Under the pieces are notes generated by a model. That model was given only the letters and a program-made list of their open reading frames with translations, was not told the origin of the DNA and made no database searches. This document shows positions 41,354 through 49,439 of a stretch of 64,000 bases of DNA, piece after piece. A program made the translations under genes and the position numbers. Origin of the DNA: Nitrospiraceae bacterium UBA2600 (GTDB lineage: Bacteria; Nitrospirota; Thermodesulfovibrionia; Thermodesulfovibrionales; Thermodesulfovibrionaceae); contig DDKK01000031.1 of the NCBI GenBank assembly GCA_002339325.1, positions 1 through 64,000 on the forward strand. The letters are read 5' to 3'. Every line of letters begins with the position of its first letter. Positions within the stretch are counted from its first letter, which is position 1.

Positions 41354-42483
41354 TATTCCTTCTATCGATAGTCTCTCCCTTTTTAATAGCCTCGCCATCT
41401 TTCTGCGACAACACCAATTCAGCAGCCATGAAGCTGAAACTTGATGAAATAAACAGAGAATACTCAAGATATCTGATACCTTTACAAAAAGGTATTGCCA
41501 TTCCAATAAATAAAAATCAGGCTCTTGTGCCTGCTTCTGCCATAGAAGACAATAAAAACATTATCCTTGCCTTAGATTCAAAATTAAATCTATCCATAGT
41601 AAAACTAAACAATGAACTTCCAGACCTAAACTTCTACCTTCCCTCAAAAGAAGAGGAAGTATTCCTTTTACTTACAATATTTGAGCAACCGGTTGTAATC
41701 TTGGTTAAAGGAGTTCAGCAGACAAATAAAATCAATATAGATGGAAAGTTTCCATTGGGTTCTCTGCTTTTGTCCTTTGACCTTAAACCCCTGGGCATCG
41801 TAACAAAAAGCGATACACTTTCGGAAGTTCTATTGATATCGCAGGTTTATTCGGAGATAAAAAAGATGCTTAATAAAAAACCCGGCTGGCTGGGAATTCA
41901 AGCGCAAACAGTCAGTAAAGAATTAAGTAAAATCCTCAATGTATCTGAGGGAGTTGTTATAACTAATATCTACGAAGGAGGTCCTGCTGACAAAGTGGGG
42001 ATTAGTAGAGGTGATGTAATAACTGAAGCAGATGGAATAATAATAAGGGAACTCAAAGACCTCAAGGACGTTATTTCTAACAAATTTTCAGGAGAAAAGA
42101 TAGATTTAAAAGTTAATCAGGATGGAAGGCAGAAAAATATAACCGTAGTTCTTGAAGAACCTCCCGAGAAAACCTCAAACATGATTTCCTCTCAAAAGGA
42201 AAGTATCAGAGGCTTAATAGTGTCTGAAATCCCTGAATCCTTGAAAAAAAATCTTCCTAAATCTGTAACGGGAATATTCATAAAAAAGATTGAAGAGGAC
42301 AGTCCAGCACTGGGCATTTTAAAGAATGGAGATATTATAATGGAGATAAACAAAAAAGCCGTTACTAACGTTAAGGCTTTTGAGGATATAATAGCAAGTT
42401 TTGTAGGTAGAGACCTTCTTATTCTTGTTTACAGACAGGACAATTTTCAATATGTAATAGTGCCTCAACAAAGAGTTCGTTAG
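41320..42483 (+). CDS. Exported HtrA-like protein with two PDZ domains and a degenerate protease domain
   Basis: A 387-residue protein with an N-terminal signal sequence. The C-terminal half has two PDZ domains (PGWLGIQAQTVSKELSKIL with GGPADKVGISRGDVI near 190-275, and GIFIKKIEEDSPALGILKNGDII near 315-375), laid out as in DegP/HtrA. The preceding region retains HtrA-like strands but no catalytic triad: the NHVV histidine block reads PASAIED, the Asp block reads LNLSIVKL, and GNSGGP is replaced by FPLGSLLLS. It is probably a non-proteolytic adaptor or chaperone. It overlaps tilS by 34 bases and the convergent hemW by 65. Confidence 0.72.
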   Translation: MFTDKSYTKIVIFLLSIVSPFLIASPSFCDNTNSAAMKLKLDEINREYSRYLIPLQKGIAIPINKNQALVPASAIEDNKNIILALDSKLNLSIVKLNNELPDLNFYLPSKEEEVFLLLTIFEQPVVILVKGVQQTNKINIDGKFPLGSLLLSFDLKPLGIVTKSDTLSEVLLISQVYSEIKKMLNKKPGWLGIQAQTVSKELSKILNVSEGVVITNIYEGGPADKVGISRGDVITEADGIIIRELKDLKDVISNKFSGEKIDLKVNQDGRQKNITVVLEEPPEKTSNMISSQKESIRGLIVSEIPESLKKNLPKSVTGIFIKKIEEDSPALGILKNGDIIMEINKKAVTNVKAFEDIIASFVGRDLLILVYRQDNFQYVIVPQQRVR

Positions 42484-43561
42484 AAATCATCATACCCTTA
42501 TCAGTAAGAAAAACTCTTTTCCCGACTATCTTTACTAAATTTTCTTCTTCAAAAACACGGAAGAAATTAAGCAGGCATTCGCTATCTAATACAACTCCAT
42601 CGGTTGTTCTTAAGCCAAGAAATACTTTCTCTTTCAAACTTTCCTTTGCATCAACCCTGTAGTCAATTATATGCATTAAGCTGTTGTATTTTAAAATAGC
42701 CGAATATTTTAATAAATCGGATGGATTGTGAAATCTCTCTTTTCCGTTAAAAGAATGAGCAGAGGGGCCTATTCCCAAATAGGGCTTTCTTTGCCAGTAA
42801 TTATTGTTATGTCTACATTCAAAACCTTTTTTTGCAAAATTTGAAATCTCATATTTTATCAATCCCTTTGATTCAAGAAATTCAGTTCCACTCAGATACA
42901 TCTGAACAATATCCTTTTCAGGAGGCAAGCTAACTTTACCAGAGTATAGGTCTTTGAAAAGTAAAGTATTTTCCTCTAAAGTGAGTTCATAAATGGAAAC
43001 ATGACTTATTTTCAAAGATGTGGCCATTTTCAATGAGTTCATCCAACTTTCAACAGTCTGAAACGGTATGGCATACATAAGGTCAATTGAGATATTTTCA
43101 AATCCGCTTCGAATAACCAGTCCTATCGTATCTATAGCAGCCTTTGAGCTGTGCATTCGGCCTAAAAGACTCAGTTCTTCATCTTTGAATGACTGAACGC
43201 CTATGCTTATTCTATTTACACCGAAGTCTCTCATTATATTCATTTTTTCCAAATTAACTGTTGCTGGATTTATTTCTATGGAGAACTCTAATCCGCTGGC
43301 AAATCTAAAATTTGTTACTAAACTTTTTAAAAGCATCTCTAATGTCTTAGGCCTCATACTTGAAGGCGTTCCACCACCGACATAAACAGTCTCAAATAGA
43401 TGGGGCAATTCTGAGCAGAGCTTTATTTCTCTCAAAATAGATTTAATGAAAACTTGCTCTACCTCTTCTGACCATTTAACTGAATAAAAACTACAATATC
43501 TGCATTTCTTCATACAGAATGGAACATGCACATATAGAGATGAAAAATAAGAGCTCATCAT
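42419..43561 (-). CDS. hemW: HemW-like radical SAM protein (heme chaperone family)
   Basis: A 380-residue protein of the HemW/HemN-like family. The cluster motif is CMKKCRYCSFYS near residue 16, lacking the extra cysteine of true HemN. VYVGGGTPSSM, SIEINPATV, SIGVQSFKDEELSLLGRMHS and DLMYAIPFQTVESW are conserved. HemW binds heme and inserts it into target proteins rather than oxidising coproporphyrinogen. The C-terminus carries an extra CPVCKQE tail encoded within the convergent PDZ gene. Two adjacent ATGs (43561, 43558) are possible starts. Confidence 0.92.
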   Translation of the reverse strand: MMSSYFSSLYVHVPFCMKKCRYCSFYSVKWSEEVEQVFIKSILREIKLCSELPHLFETVYVGGGTPSSMRPKTLEMLLKSLVTNFRFASGLEFSIEINPATVNLEKMNIMRDFGVNRISIGVQSFKDEELSLLGRMHSSKAAIDTIGLVIRSGFENISIDLMYAIPFQTVESWMNSLKMATSLKISHVSIYELTLEENTLLFKDLYSGKVSLPPEKDIVQMYLSGTEFLESKGLIKYEISNFAKKGFECRHNNNYWQRKPYLGIGPSAHSFNGKERFHNPSDLLKYSAILKYNSLMHIIDYRVDAKESLKEKVFLGLRTTDGVVLDSECLLNFFRVFEEENLVKIVGKRVFLTDKGMMISNELFVEALLHIENCPVCKQE

Positions 43562-43568
43562 TTATAAT
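43540..43568 (+). promoter_or_regulatory. Promoter of the radical SAM/SPASM gene
   Basis: ATGAAA (43540-43545, inside hemW), 17 bases, perfect TATAAT (43563-43568), then seven bases to the ATG at 43576. The gap between the two divergent genes is only 14 bases. Confidence 0.55.
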
Positions 43569-43575
43569 ATCGTAA

Positions 43576-44550
43576 ATGCAGCTTCTTAAAAAATTTTTAA
43601 TGCCTAATCTTTCATGGATTCAACTTGAAATATCCGGGCTTTGTAATGCATCCTGTTTTTACTGTCCCCATACAGTGTTCAGAAAAAATTGGAAGGGAAG
43701 AAACTTGTCTTTATCGGAATTCAATAAAATTTTACCTTTTCTTAAAAAAACAGAACTTCTATATCTTCAGGGATGGGGAGAGCCTTTTTGCAATCCAGAC
43801 TTTTTTACATTTGTTGAAATAGCTAAAAAATACAATACAAAAGTAGGCACTACAACAAACGGGACTTTAATAGAACAGAAACATTTGGAAAAAATGGTAG
43901 ATTTGCAGATGGACATAATTGCTTTTTCACTGACAGGAATACATAAAAATGATACTTTGAGAAAAGGAACGAATTTTGAAAAAATTTTAAAAACTGTCGA
44001 AGAGTTAAACGAGATAAAATTGAAACAAAACAGCCAGAAACCTAATATTCATATTGCTTATCTACTTTTAAAATCAAACTTAGAAGAACTTGAAAACATA
44101 CCGGAAATTTTTCATTCAAGGGGAATCGAACATATAGTTGTTAGTTTTCTTGATTTTATTCCCGATAAATCTTTAGAAGAAGAATCGCTTATGCCAAAAG
44201 ATGAAGAGGATTTTAAAAGACTGAGCAAAATAACTCAAGAAATAACCGAGAGGGCTAAAATAAAAAATTTATCTCTCTTTTTCAATCTTCCACATCCCTT
44301 CAAAAGAAGAGAAGTATGTTCAGAGAAGCCCACAAATGCCTTATTTATAAATTCTCTTGGCTTTGTCTCTCCCTGTGTTTTCACAGGTCTGCCTTTTAAT
44401 AGTGAGCAAAATATCCATTTTGGAAATATAAACGAAAAGAGTTTGGAGTCCATATGGTTTAGTAAAAACTATAGAAAATTCAGAAAAGTTCATGTATCTT
44501 CAGCCCCTCCTTCAGTTTGCAAAAACTGTCCAAAGCTTAGAATTATGTAA
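43576..44550 (+). CDS. Radical SAM/SPASM-domain protein
   Basis: A 324-residue radical SAM enzyme. CNASCFYCPH near residue 23 binds the SAM cluster; GWGEPFCNPDF and TTNGTLIE follow. The C-terminus has the SPASM-type cysteines: CSEKPTNALFINSLGFVSPC near 260-280 and CKNC near 318, expected to hold an auxiliary cluster. Such proteins modify peptides or other small substrates, or act in cofactor synthesis. No candidate precursor peptide gene is visible beside it, so the substrate is unknown. It probably has its own leaderless promoter. Confidence 0.85.
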   Translation: MQLLKKFLMPNLSWIQLEISGLCNASCFYCPHTVFRKNWKGRNLSLSEFNKILPFLKKTELLYLQGWGEPFCNPDFFTFVEIAKKYNTKVGTTTNGTLIEQKHLEKMVDLQMDIIAFSLTGIHKNDTLRKGTNFEKILKTVEELNEIKLKQNSQKPNIHIAYLLLKSNLEELENIPEIFHSRGIEHIVVSFLDFIPDKSLEEESLMPKDEEDFKRLSKITQEITERAKIKNLSLFFNLPHPFKRREVCSEKPTNALFINSLGFVSPCVFTGLPFNSEQNIHFGNINEKSLESIWFSKNYRKFRKVHVSSAPPSVCKNCPKLRIM

Positions 44551-44552
44551 TG

Positions 44553-44581
44553 TTGCAAAATTAAGCCCTTTTAAGTTATAA
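44553..44581 (+). promoter_or_regulatory. Promoter of the MltD-like gene
   Basis: TTGCAA (44553-44558), 17 bases, TTATAA (44576-44581), then eight bases to the ATG at 44590. No Shine-Dalgarno. Confidence 0.58.
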
Positions 44582-44589
44582 AATAAGTT

Positions 44590-45834
44590 ATGAAAAAATT
44601 ATTCGTTACCCTACTCTTTTTGTTGCTTAATTTCCTTTATGCCCCAATAAATTATGCAGAAGAAGAGAATAAGGCAATTACTTTAAAACAAGATGAGAAA
44701 AAGGAGATAATTTTTTCAGGCAGTGAAGATTTTACGCTTCTTCCTGAGACAAAAGAAAATTTTATAAATAAAATCGAAAAACACATAAATCTTTTCTCCG
44801 AAAGACTGAAAGGAAAATTCTCTCTATGGCTATCACGTTCAGGACGCTACATAGAGATAATGAAGGAAATCTTAATTGAAAAAGGACTTCCCGAAGAACT
44901 CGTCTACCTTCCATTAATAGAGAGCGGATTTAATGTTAATGCCCGTTCTCCTGCTAAAGCAGTAGGTCCGTGGCAGTTTATAGAAAGCACAGCAAAGAGA
45001 TACGGCCTGATAGTAGACTGGTGGAGAGATGAAAGAAAAGACCCTATAAAGTCAACTATTGCTGCAGCGAACTACTTAAATGACCTGTATAAAATGTTTG
45101 GTGATTGGTCATTAGCTCTCGCCGCTTACAACGCAGGCGAAGGCAGAATATACAGAGCAGTAAATAAAATAGGTGAAAACGATTACTGGTCTCTCTTAAA
45201 TACGAGATATATTCCAAAAGAAACTCAAAACTATGTTCCTAAATACATAGCAGCTATAACAATAGCAAAACAGCCAGAGAATTTCGGTTTTAGTAATATT
45301 AAAGAACATGAGCCTCTAAATTATGAAGAAGTCACCATTCCTTCTCCAACTGATATTGATTTAATAGCGAAATGTGCAGAGACTGACTTAGAAACTATAA
45401 AGGAGTTAAATCCTGAACTGAAAAGATGGTCAACACCAATGAATGTTAAGGAATACAAAATAAGAATTCCTGCAGACAAAAAAGAAATTTTTATATCGAA
45501 TTTTGAAAAGATTCCTCCTGAAAAGAGATTTAGTTACGACACTTATATAACACAAAAAGGAGACAATATCACAAAAATAGTTCAAAAAACTAAATTGACT
45601 TCCAAAGTTATATATGAATTAAACGGAACAGAAATATTTAAAAACTTAAAACCAGGCACTAAAATAATGATTCCGCCTCATGATAAATTTGTTCTTACCA
45701 AAGAAGATAAATACTCGGAGAAAAAAATTACAAGAAAGTCCAGCAAAGCATCTTCAAAGATAGCAAAGAATAATCAGAACAAAAAGACTTCCAGTAAAGA
45801 GAAAATAGTTAGAAAAGTTAAAGCAAGAAAATAA
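44590..45834 (+). CDS. Membrane-bound lytic transglycosylase, MltD-like with LysM
   Basis: A 414-residue exported peptidoglycan lytic transglycosylase. A signal peptide covers about residues 1-23. The SLT domain has the catalytic Glu in LPLIESGFN near residue 115, SPAKAVGPWQFIESTAKRYG and ALAAYNAGEGRI near 180. A first LysM-like region (about 250-300) and a clearer LysM (YITQKGDNITKIVQKTKL to IMIPP, about 318-362) bind peptidoglycan. The last 50 residues are very Lys/Ser-rich and probably disordered. No lipobox is seen. Confidence 0.92.
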   Translation: MKKLFVTLLFLLLNFLYAPINYAEEENKAITLKQDEKKEIIFSGSEDFTLLPETKENFINKIEKHINLFSERLKGKFSLWLSRSGRYIEIMKEILIEKGLPEELVYLPLIESGFNVNARSPAKAVGPWQFIESTAKRYGLIVDWWRDERKDPIKSTIAAANYLNDLYKMFGDWSLALAAYNAGEGRIYRAVNKIGENDYWSLLNTRYIPKETQNYVPKYIAAITIAKQPENFGFSNIKEHEPLNYEEVTIPSPTDIDLIAKCAETDLETIKELNPELKRWSTPMNVKEYKIRIPADKKEIFISNFEKIPPEKRFSYDTYITQKGDNITKIVQKTKLTSKVIYELNGTEIFKNLKPGTKIMIPPHDKFVLTKEDKYSEKKITRKSSKASSKIAKNNQNKKTSSKEKIVRKVKARK

Positions 45835-45844
45835 TAGATTATTT

Positions 45845-46486
45845 TTATTTATTTTTACCTGCATCTACATACTTCTTTGCCATCTCGGCAAAAGGCGATT
45901 TAGGAAAATCCTTAATAAGCTTTTCATAGTATCTGAGAGATTCCTCTTTGTTTTCATTCTCATAAATTTTTCCAAGTTGATATAAAGCAAAATCTTTTAA
46001 AATCTCGGATTTTCCACTCACTATCTCATTAAGCTTTTTTACGGCTTCTGCTTTTTCATTGCGTTTCAGATAAATAGTCGCTATTCTTACCATTGCAAGA
46101 TTAGTAAAGTTAATATCATTACTTGCTACCACCTTATTTAAAACCTCTAAAGCCTTGTCTTTTTGCCCTGCCATATCATAGGCATAACCTGCATTGAGAA
46201 GATATGTGAGGTTACTTCTCTTGTTATAGGCTTCCATGAATAGCTGTGCAGCCTTCATATATCTCTGTTCTTTAGATATGTCCACATTTTTTATAATTCC
46301 AAAGTAATACTTGTAGGCTTCTGATTCAAGTTCCTTAGCGTCCGTTTGTTGTTTTACAGTATAAAGGTAAACACCCAAAACTATTAAAATTATTAAAAAT
46401 ACAGCTGCCGATATGAAAATAAGCTTTTTTTTCTGTAAATTTAATTTTTCCCTAAAATTTTCCATGTGTTCAACATGTTGTTTCAT
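45845..46486 (-). CDS. Membrane-anchored TPR protein
   Basis: A 213-residue protein with a short cytoplasmic basic N-terminus, one membrane helix (residues about 22-44) and a TPR array (about 60-205), ending in a BamD-like YEKLIKDFPKSPFAEMAKKYV. The layout resembles YfgM/AncA-type ancillary proteins, but the similarity is general. It overlaps the PHP gene by ATGA as the last gene of the receiver-isochorismatase-PHP run. A protein-interaction role is all that can be said. Confidence 0.75.
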   Translation of the reverse strand: MKQHVEHMENFREKLNLQKKKLIFISAAVFLIILIVLGVYLYTVKQQTDAKELESEAYKYYFGIIKNVDISKEQRYMKAAQLFMEAYNKRSNLTYLLNAGYAYDMAGQKDKALEVLNKVVASNDINFTNLAMVRIATIYLKRNEKAEAVKKLNEIVSGKSEILKDFALYQLGKIYENENKEESLRYYEKLIKDFPKSPFAEMAKKYVDAGKNK

Positions 46487-47133
46487 GCAGTTTTCCTCCT
46501 TACAATGTCCTCCATATTTCTAAATATCTCTTGTATATCCGTATCTGAAAGACCTGCACCTTTTAATATCCGGCAGGCAAAATCTTTCGAAATTAAATCT
46601 CCTGGAGAATGGGCATCTGTATTTATTACTAACTTGGCAGAGTATTTTTGGGCAAGCCTTGCTACGTGTCCATTACTTAAGCTGTGTCCCTTTCGAGCTG
46701 TTATTTCAAGAGAAATACCCCTGTTTGACGCTTCCTTTACTTCCTCTTCAGATATCAAGCCTGGATGTGCAAGAATATCAATGTCTGACTGAAGGGCTGC
46801 TTTGTTTGTTCCCTCTTTAACTGGTTCTACAAGAGTTTCACCGTGCACAACTACTATCTTTGCTCCGAGCGTTCTTGCCTCTTTTGCAAGTTCCGGAATA
46901 CTCGCCGGCGGAACATGAGTAATCTCTATTCCTGGAATCAAAACTAAAGGCGTATAGGGCTGGATTTCCTTTAAAACTTTTACCAGTCGGGGTATAATAA
47001 AATCTATATTTGAATGGTCTGCATGGTCGGTTATAGCAAGAGCTCTGTAACCAATAGCCTCAGCCCTCCTGATAATCTCAGCAGGAATAAGCTCACCATC
47101 ACTGAAAACGCTATGAATATGAAAATCTATCAT
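46483..47133 (-). CDS. PHP-domain phosphoesterase
   Basis: A 216-residue metal-dependent PHP protein. The metal ligands are seen in DFHIHSVFSDGEL (3-15), ITDHADHSN (34-42), a Glu in GIEITHVPP, VVHGETL, ILAHPGL and NTDAHSPGDL. It is close to the stand-alone PHP enzymes annotated as histidinol-phosphatase or nucleoside-phosphate phosphatases, and to the PolX C-terminal domain. The substrate is not defined by sequence. It is coupled by ATGA to both neighbours. Confidence 0.88.
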   Translation of the reverse strand: MIDFHIHSVFSDGELIPAEIIRRAEAIGYRALAITDHADHSNIDFIIPRLVKVLKEIQPYTPLVLIPGIEITHVPPASIPELAKEARTLGAKIVVVHGETLVEPVKEGTNKAALQSDIDILAHPGLISEEEVKEASNRGISLEITARKGHSLSNGHVARLAQKYSAKLVINTDAHSPGDLISKDFACRILKGAGLSDTDIQEIFRNMEDIVRRKTA

Positions 47134-47690
47134 TTGAGAAACTCGAGCATCTTTTTAAATTCTGCTGTGCCTGCTTTTCTTAAAATCTGAAATATTAGCG
47201 TCTCTGTGCAAGTAACAATTCCTCCCGCCTGACCAATAATTTCAAGTCCTGTTTTCCAATCTTCTTTTCTTCGGCTACACACTGCATCTTTGGGAACAAA
47301 AATCACATAATCTCTTGCAAGAAAATCTAATGCCGTCTGCAAGATACATACGTGAGTTTCCATGCCTATTAAAATAACTTTTTTTCGTTCTTTTTCGAGA
47401 AATTTTTGCATAAATTTTTCTTCTCCGGGGCAGCTAAAGTGAAGCTTTTCTATTGGCTCTTCTTCCATAAAAATTTTGATATTCTGCAGAGTTTGACCAA
47501 GACCTTTAGGATACTGTTCCGTAAAAATAACTGGAATATTAAAAATTTTGGCAAGATTCAAAATTTTAGTTGCATTACTGAGTATTTTATCAAGAATTTC
47601 TTTTTTCATGGCATTTGCTAATTTTTCCTGAAAATCTACAGCAACAATTAGAGCCTCTTCAGAATTAAGAAAAAATTTATCTACAGACAT
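47130..47690 (-). CDS. Isochorismatase-family hydrolase (YcaC-like)
   Basis: A 186-residue cysteine hydrolase of the isochorismatase superfamily. The triad is visible: Asp in VAVDFQE near residue 18, Lys in FSC-preceding EKLHFSCPG near 84, and Cys in METHVCILQTA near 118. It is nearest the YcaC-like group of unknown substrate; nicotinamidase and isochorismatase signatures are missing. GGAGGAG precedes the ATG, which overlaps the receiver gene by 14 bases. Confidence 0.88.
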   Translation of the reverse strand: MSVDKFFLNSEEALIVAVDFQEKLANAMKKEILDKILSNATKILNLAKIFNIPVIFTEQYPKGLGQTLQNIKIFMEEEPIEKLHFSCPGEEKFMQKFLEKERKKVILIGMETHVCILQTALDFLARDYVIFVPKDAVCSRRKEDWKTGLEIIGQAGGIVTCTETLIFQILRKAGTAEFKKMLEFLK

Positions 47691-48066
47691 TTGTCTCCTC
47701 CTCAGCCAGTTCTCTCAAAAGTTTTATTATATCATCAATCTTAAAAGGTTTGGTAATATACCATTTAACGCCGAGTTCTCTTGCTGTTTGTTTATCAATC
47801 TCCTGACCTTTTGCAGTGAGTATAACGACTTTCATATTCCACGAAGGAGGTTCATTTTGAAGGATTCGACATATTTCAAATCCGTTTAGCTTCGGCATCA
47901 TTATATCAAGGAAGACAATGTCGGGTTTTTCTTTTTTTATCAATTCAAGTCCTTCAAGACCGTCAGCAGCCTCAAGAGTTTCGATATCCAAATTCTCTAT
48001 TTCGTCAATTATTTGAAGCATTAATTCCCTTATAATAGCCTCATCATCTACAATTAGAATTCTCAT
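47677..48066 (-). CDS. Single-domain response regulator (CheY-like)
   Basis: A 129-residue stand-alone receiver. It has the acidic pair in VDDEA (residues 6-7), the phospho-acceptor Asp in FLDIMMPKLNG near residue 55, and the conserved Thr and Lys in LTAKG and ITKPF. There is no output domain. GGAGGAG precedes the ATG. It heads a run with isochorismatase, PHP and TPR genes, about 105 bases after tRNA-Leu. The cognate kinase is not adjacent; the orphan PAS kinase near cstA is one possibility. Confidence 0.92.
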   Translation of the reverse strand: MRILIVDDEAIIRELMLQIIDEIENLDIETLEAADGLEGLELIKKEKPDIVFLDIMMPKLNGFEICRILQNEPPSWNMKVVILTAKGQEIDKQTARELGVKWYITKPFKIDDIIKLLRELAEEETNVCR

Positions 48067-48139
48067 TGCAACTCCTCCCTAAAGGAATAATTGAAAATTC
48101 TTATTCTTTACGCAGATAGGTTACAGAAAGTCCCATTAA

Positions 48140-48166
48140 AAAATCAAGATAGGCTATCTTTTTTAA
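48140..48166 (-). terminator. Possible terminator downstream of tRNA-Leu
   Basis: The palindrome AAGATAG-G-CTATCTT (48146-48160) is flanked on both sides by A/T runs, so a weak hairpin with a T-tract could form on either strand. The loop is very small, so support is limited. Confidence 0.35.
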
Positions 48167-48171
48167 AACAA

Positions 48172-48252
48172 TGCGAGAGGAGGGATTTGAACCCTCACGG
48201 GTCTCCCCACTGGATTCTAAGTCCAGCGCGTCTGCCGTTCCGCCACTCTCGC
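48172..48252 (-). tRNA. tRNA-Leu (anticodon UAG)
   Basis: The minus strand gives acceptor GCGAGAG pairing with CTCTCGC. The anticodon stem CTGGA/TCCAG has loop CTTAGAA, anticodon UAG (Leu, CUA codons). A long variable arm (GGGGAGACCC) marks a class II tRNA, and the T arm has GTTCAAATC. Discriminator A; no CCA encoded. Confidence 0.96.
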
Positions 48253-48354
48253 TTAATTTTAATCTGAAGGAGTTTGAAATTCTCGGCAAATTATTTCTTA
48301 TTATAGAACATTTTTACATTTTTTTCATGCTTATGGGCAGTAAATTTTTTATAA

Positions 48355-49419
48355 CTAATCTTTGAAGTTTTCTCTAATTTTAAGGAAAGCATCCAAGTTG
48401 TCAATAAAAAGAGAGAAAAGTTTAGGGTCAAAAAAAACGGGCGAATCTTTTTTCATCAGACCTATGGCTTGGTCTATTGAAAAAGCTGGTCTGTAAACTC
48501 TGTTTGAAGTAAGAGCATCAAATACATCGCATATTGACACAATTCTTGCATAAATGTGAATTTCCTCTCCTTTTAGTCCTTTGGGATAACCTGAGCCATC
48601 CCATCTTTCATGATGTTGTTTTGCTATTATTTTACCTGCCTGGAGTGTTCTTAATCTCGGGTCAGATTCGAGAATTTTAGCACCTATCACTGTATGAAGT
48701 TTTATTATTTCAAACTCCTCAGATGTAAGGGGACCTGGTTTTCTTAAAATTCTGTCTGGAATACCAACCTTTCCTACGTCATGAAGCGGAGAAGCAAAGA
48801 ATACAAGATTTTGCTCATAATCAGATAAGCCAGCCATTTGTGCAAGCAATTTAGAATAGTAGCTCATTCTCCTGATGTGTTGCCCTGTCTCTTCATCTCT
48901 AGACTCGGAAATCATACCGAGTTTAACTACCATTTCGTATTCTGCTTCTTTGGCTAAATCAAGGGCACTTTGTAGTTCTTTTGTCTTTCTTCTAACTTCT
49001 TTCTGTAAAATTTCATTTAAGTCTCTTATTATATCGTGATATTTTTTTATTTGAAGATTATTGGTAACTCTTAATTTTAGCTCCTCTGCATCAAATGGTT
49101 TTGATAGAAAGTCATTGGCACCGATTTTAAGGGCATTCTTCCTCTCTTTGTCGTCTCCTGAAAGCACTATAACTGGAATTTGAGAGGTTGACACTTCCGA
49201 TTTTAAAATTTTTAAAACTTCTATTCCGTTTAGTTTTGGCATTCTTAAATCTAAGATTATGACATCGGGCGAGTGGGTTTTAAGAATTTCAAGAGCTTCT
49301 TCTCCGTTACTTGCGGTAAGAACAGTTATGTTTGGGTCATCAGCGAAAATTGCTGTTATTAACTCAAGATTGATGAACTCATCATCAACAGCAAGTATCT
49401 TTGAGACTTCATCAAGCAT
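48355..49419 (-). CDS. Response regulator with HD-GYP c-di-GMP phosphodiesterase domain
   Basis: A receiver domain (DDEF, phospho-Asp in ILDLRMPKLNG near residue 56) is joined through a coiled coil (about 125-165) to an HD-GYP domain. The latter has HIRRMS, HDVGKVGIPD, HTVIGAKIL, HHERWDGSGYPKGLKGEEI and the CDVFDALTS block, so all metal ligands and the GYP motif are present. It should degrade cyclic di-GMP. The open frame runs further upstream into dtd, but the ATG at 49419 (354 residues) gives the normal receiver start. It is a possible counterpart to the PilZ protein. Confidence 0.93.
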   Translation of the reverse strand: MLDEVSKILAVDDEFINLELITAIFADDPNITVLTASNGEEALEILKTHSPDVIILDLRMPKLNGIEVLKILKSEVSTSQIPVIVLSGDDKERKNALKIGANDFLSKPFDAEELKLRVTNNLQIKKYHDIIRDLNEILQKEVRRKTKELQSALDLAKEAEYEMVVKLGMISESRDEETGQHIRRMSYYSKLLAQMAGLSDYEQNLVFFASPLHDVGKVGIPDRILRKPGPLTSEEFEIIKLHTVIGAKILESDPRLRTLQAGKIIAKQHHERWDGSGYPKGLKGEEIHIYARIVSICDVFDALTSNRVYRPAFSIDQAIGLMKKDSPVFFDPKLFSLFIDNLDAFLKIRENFKD

Positions 49420-49426
49420 AATATGA

Positions 49427-49432
49427 TATATT
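49427..49432 (+). promoter_or_regulatory. -10 box for dtd within a 20-base divergent gap
   Basis: TATATT ends seven bases before the dtd ATG at 49440; on the other strand TAATAT (49434-49429) ends nine bases before the HD-GYP gene's ATG. Neither gene has a Shine-Dalgarno. Confidence 0.45.
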
Positions 49433-49439
49433 AACATAA

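Noticed and set aside
48101..48289. Short open frame over tRNA-Leu
   Set aside because: It lies across a complete tRNA cloverleaf and has no protein features.
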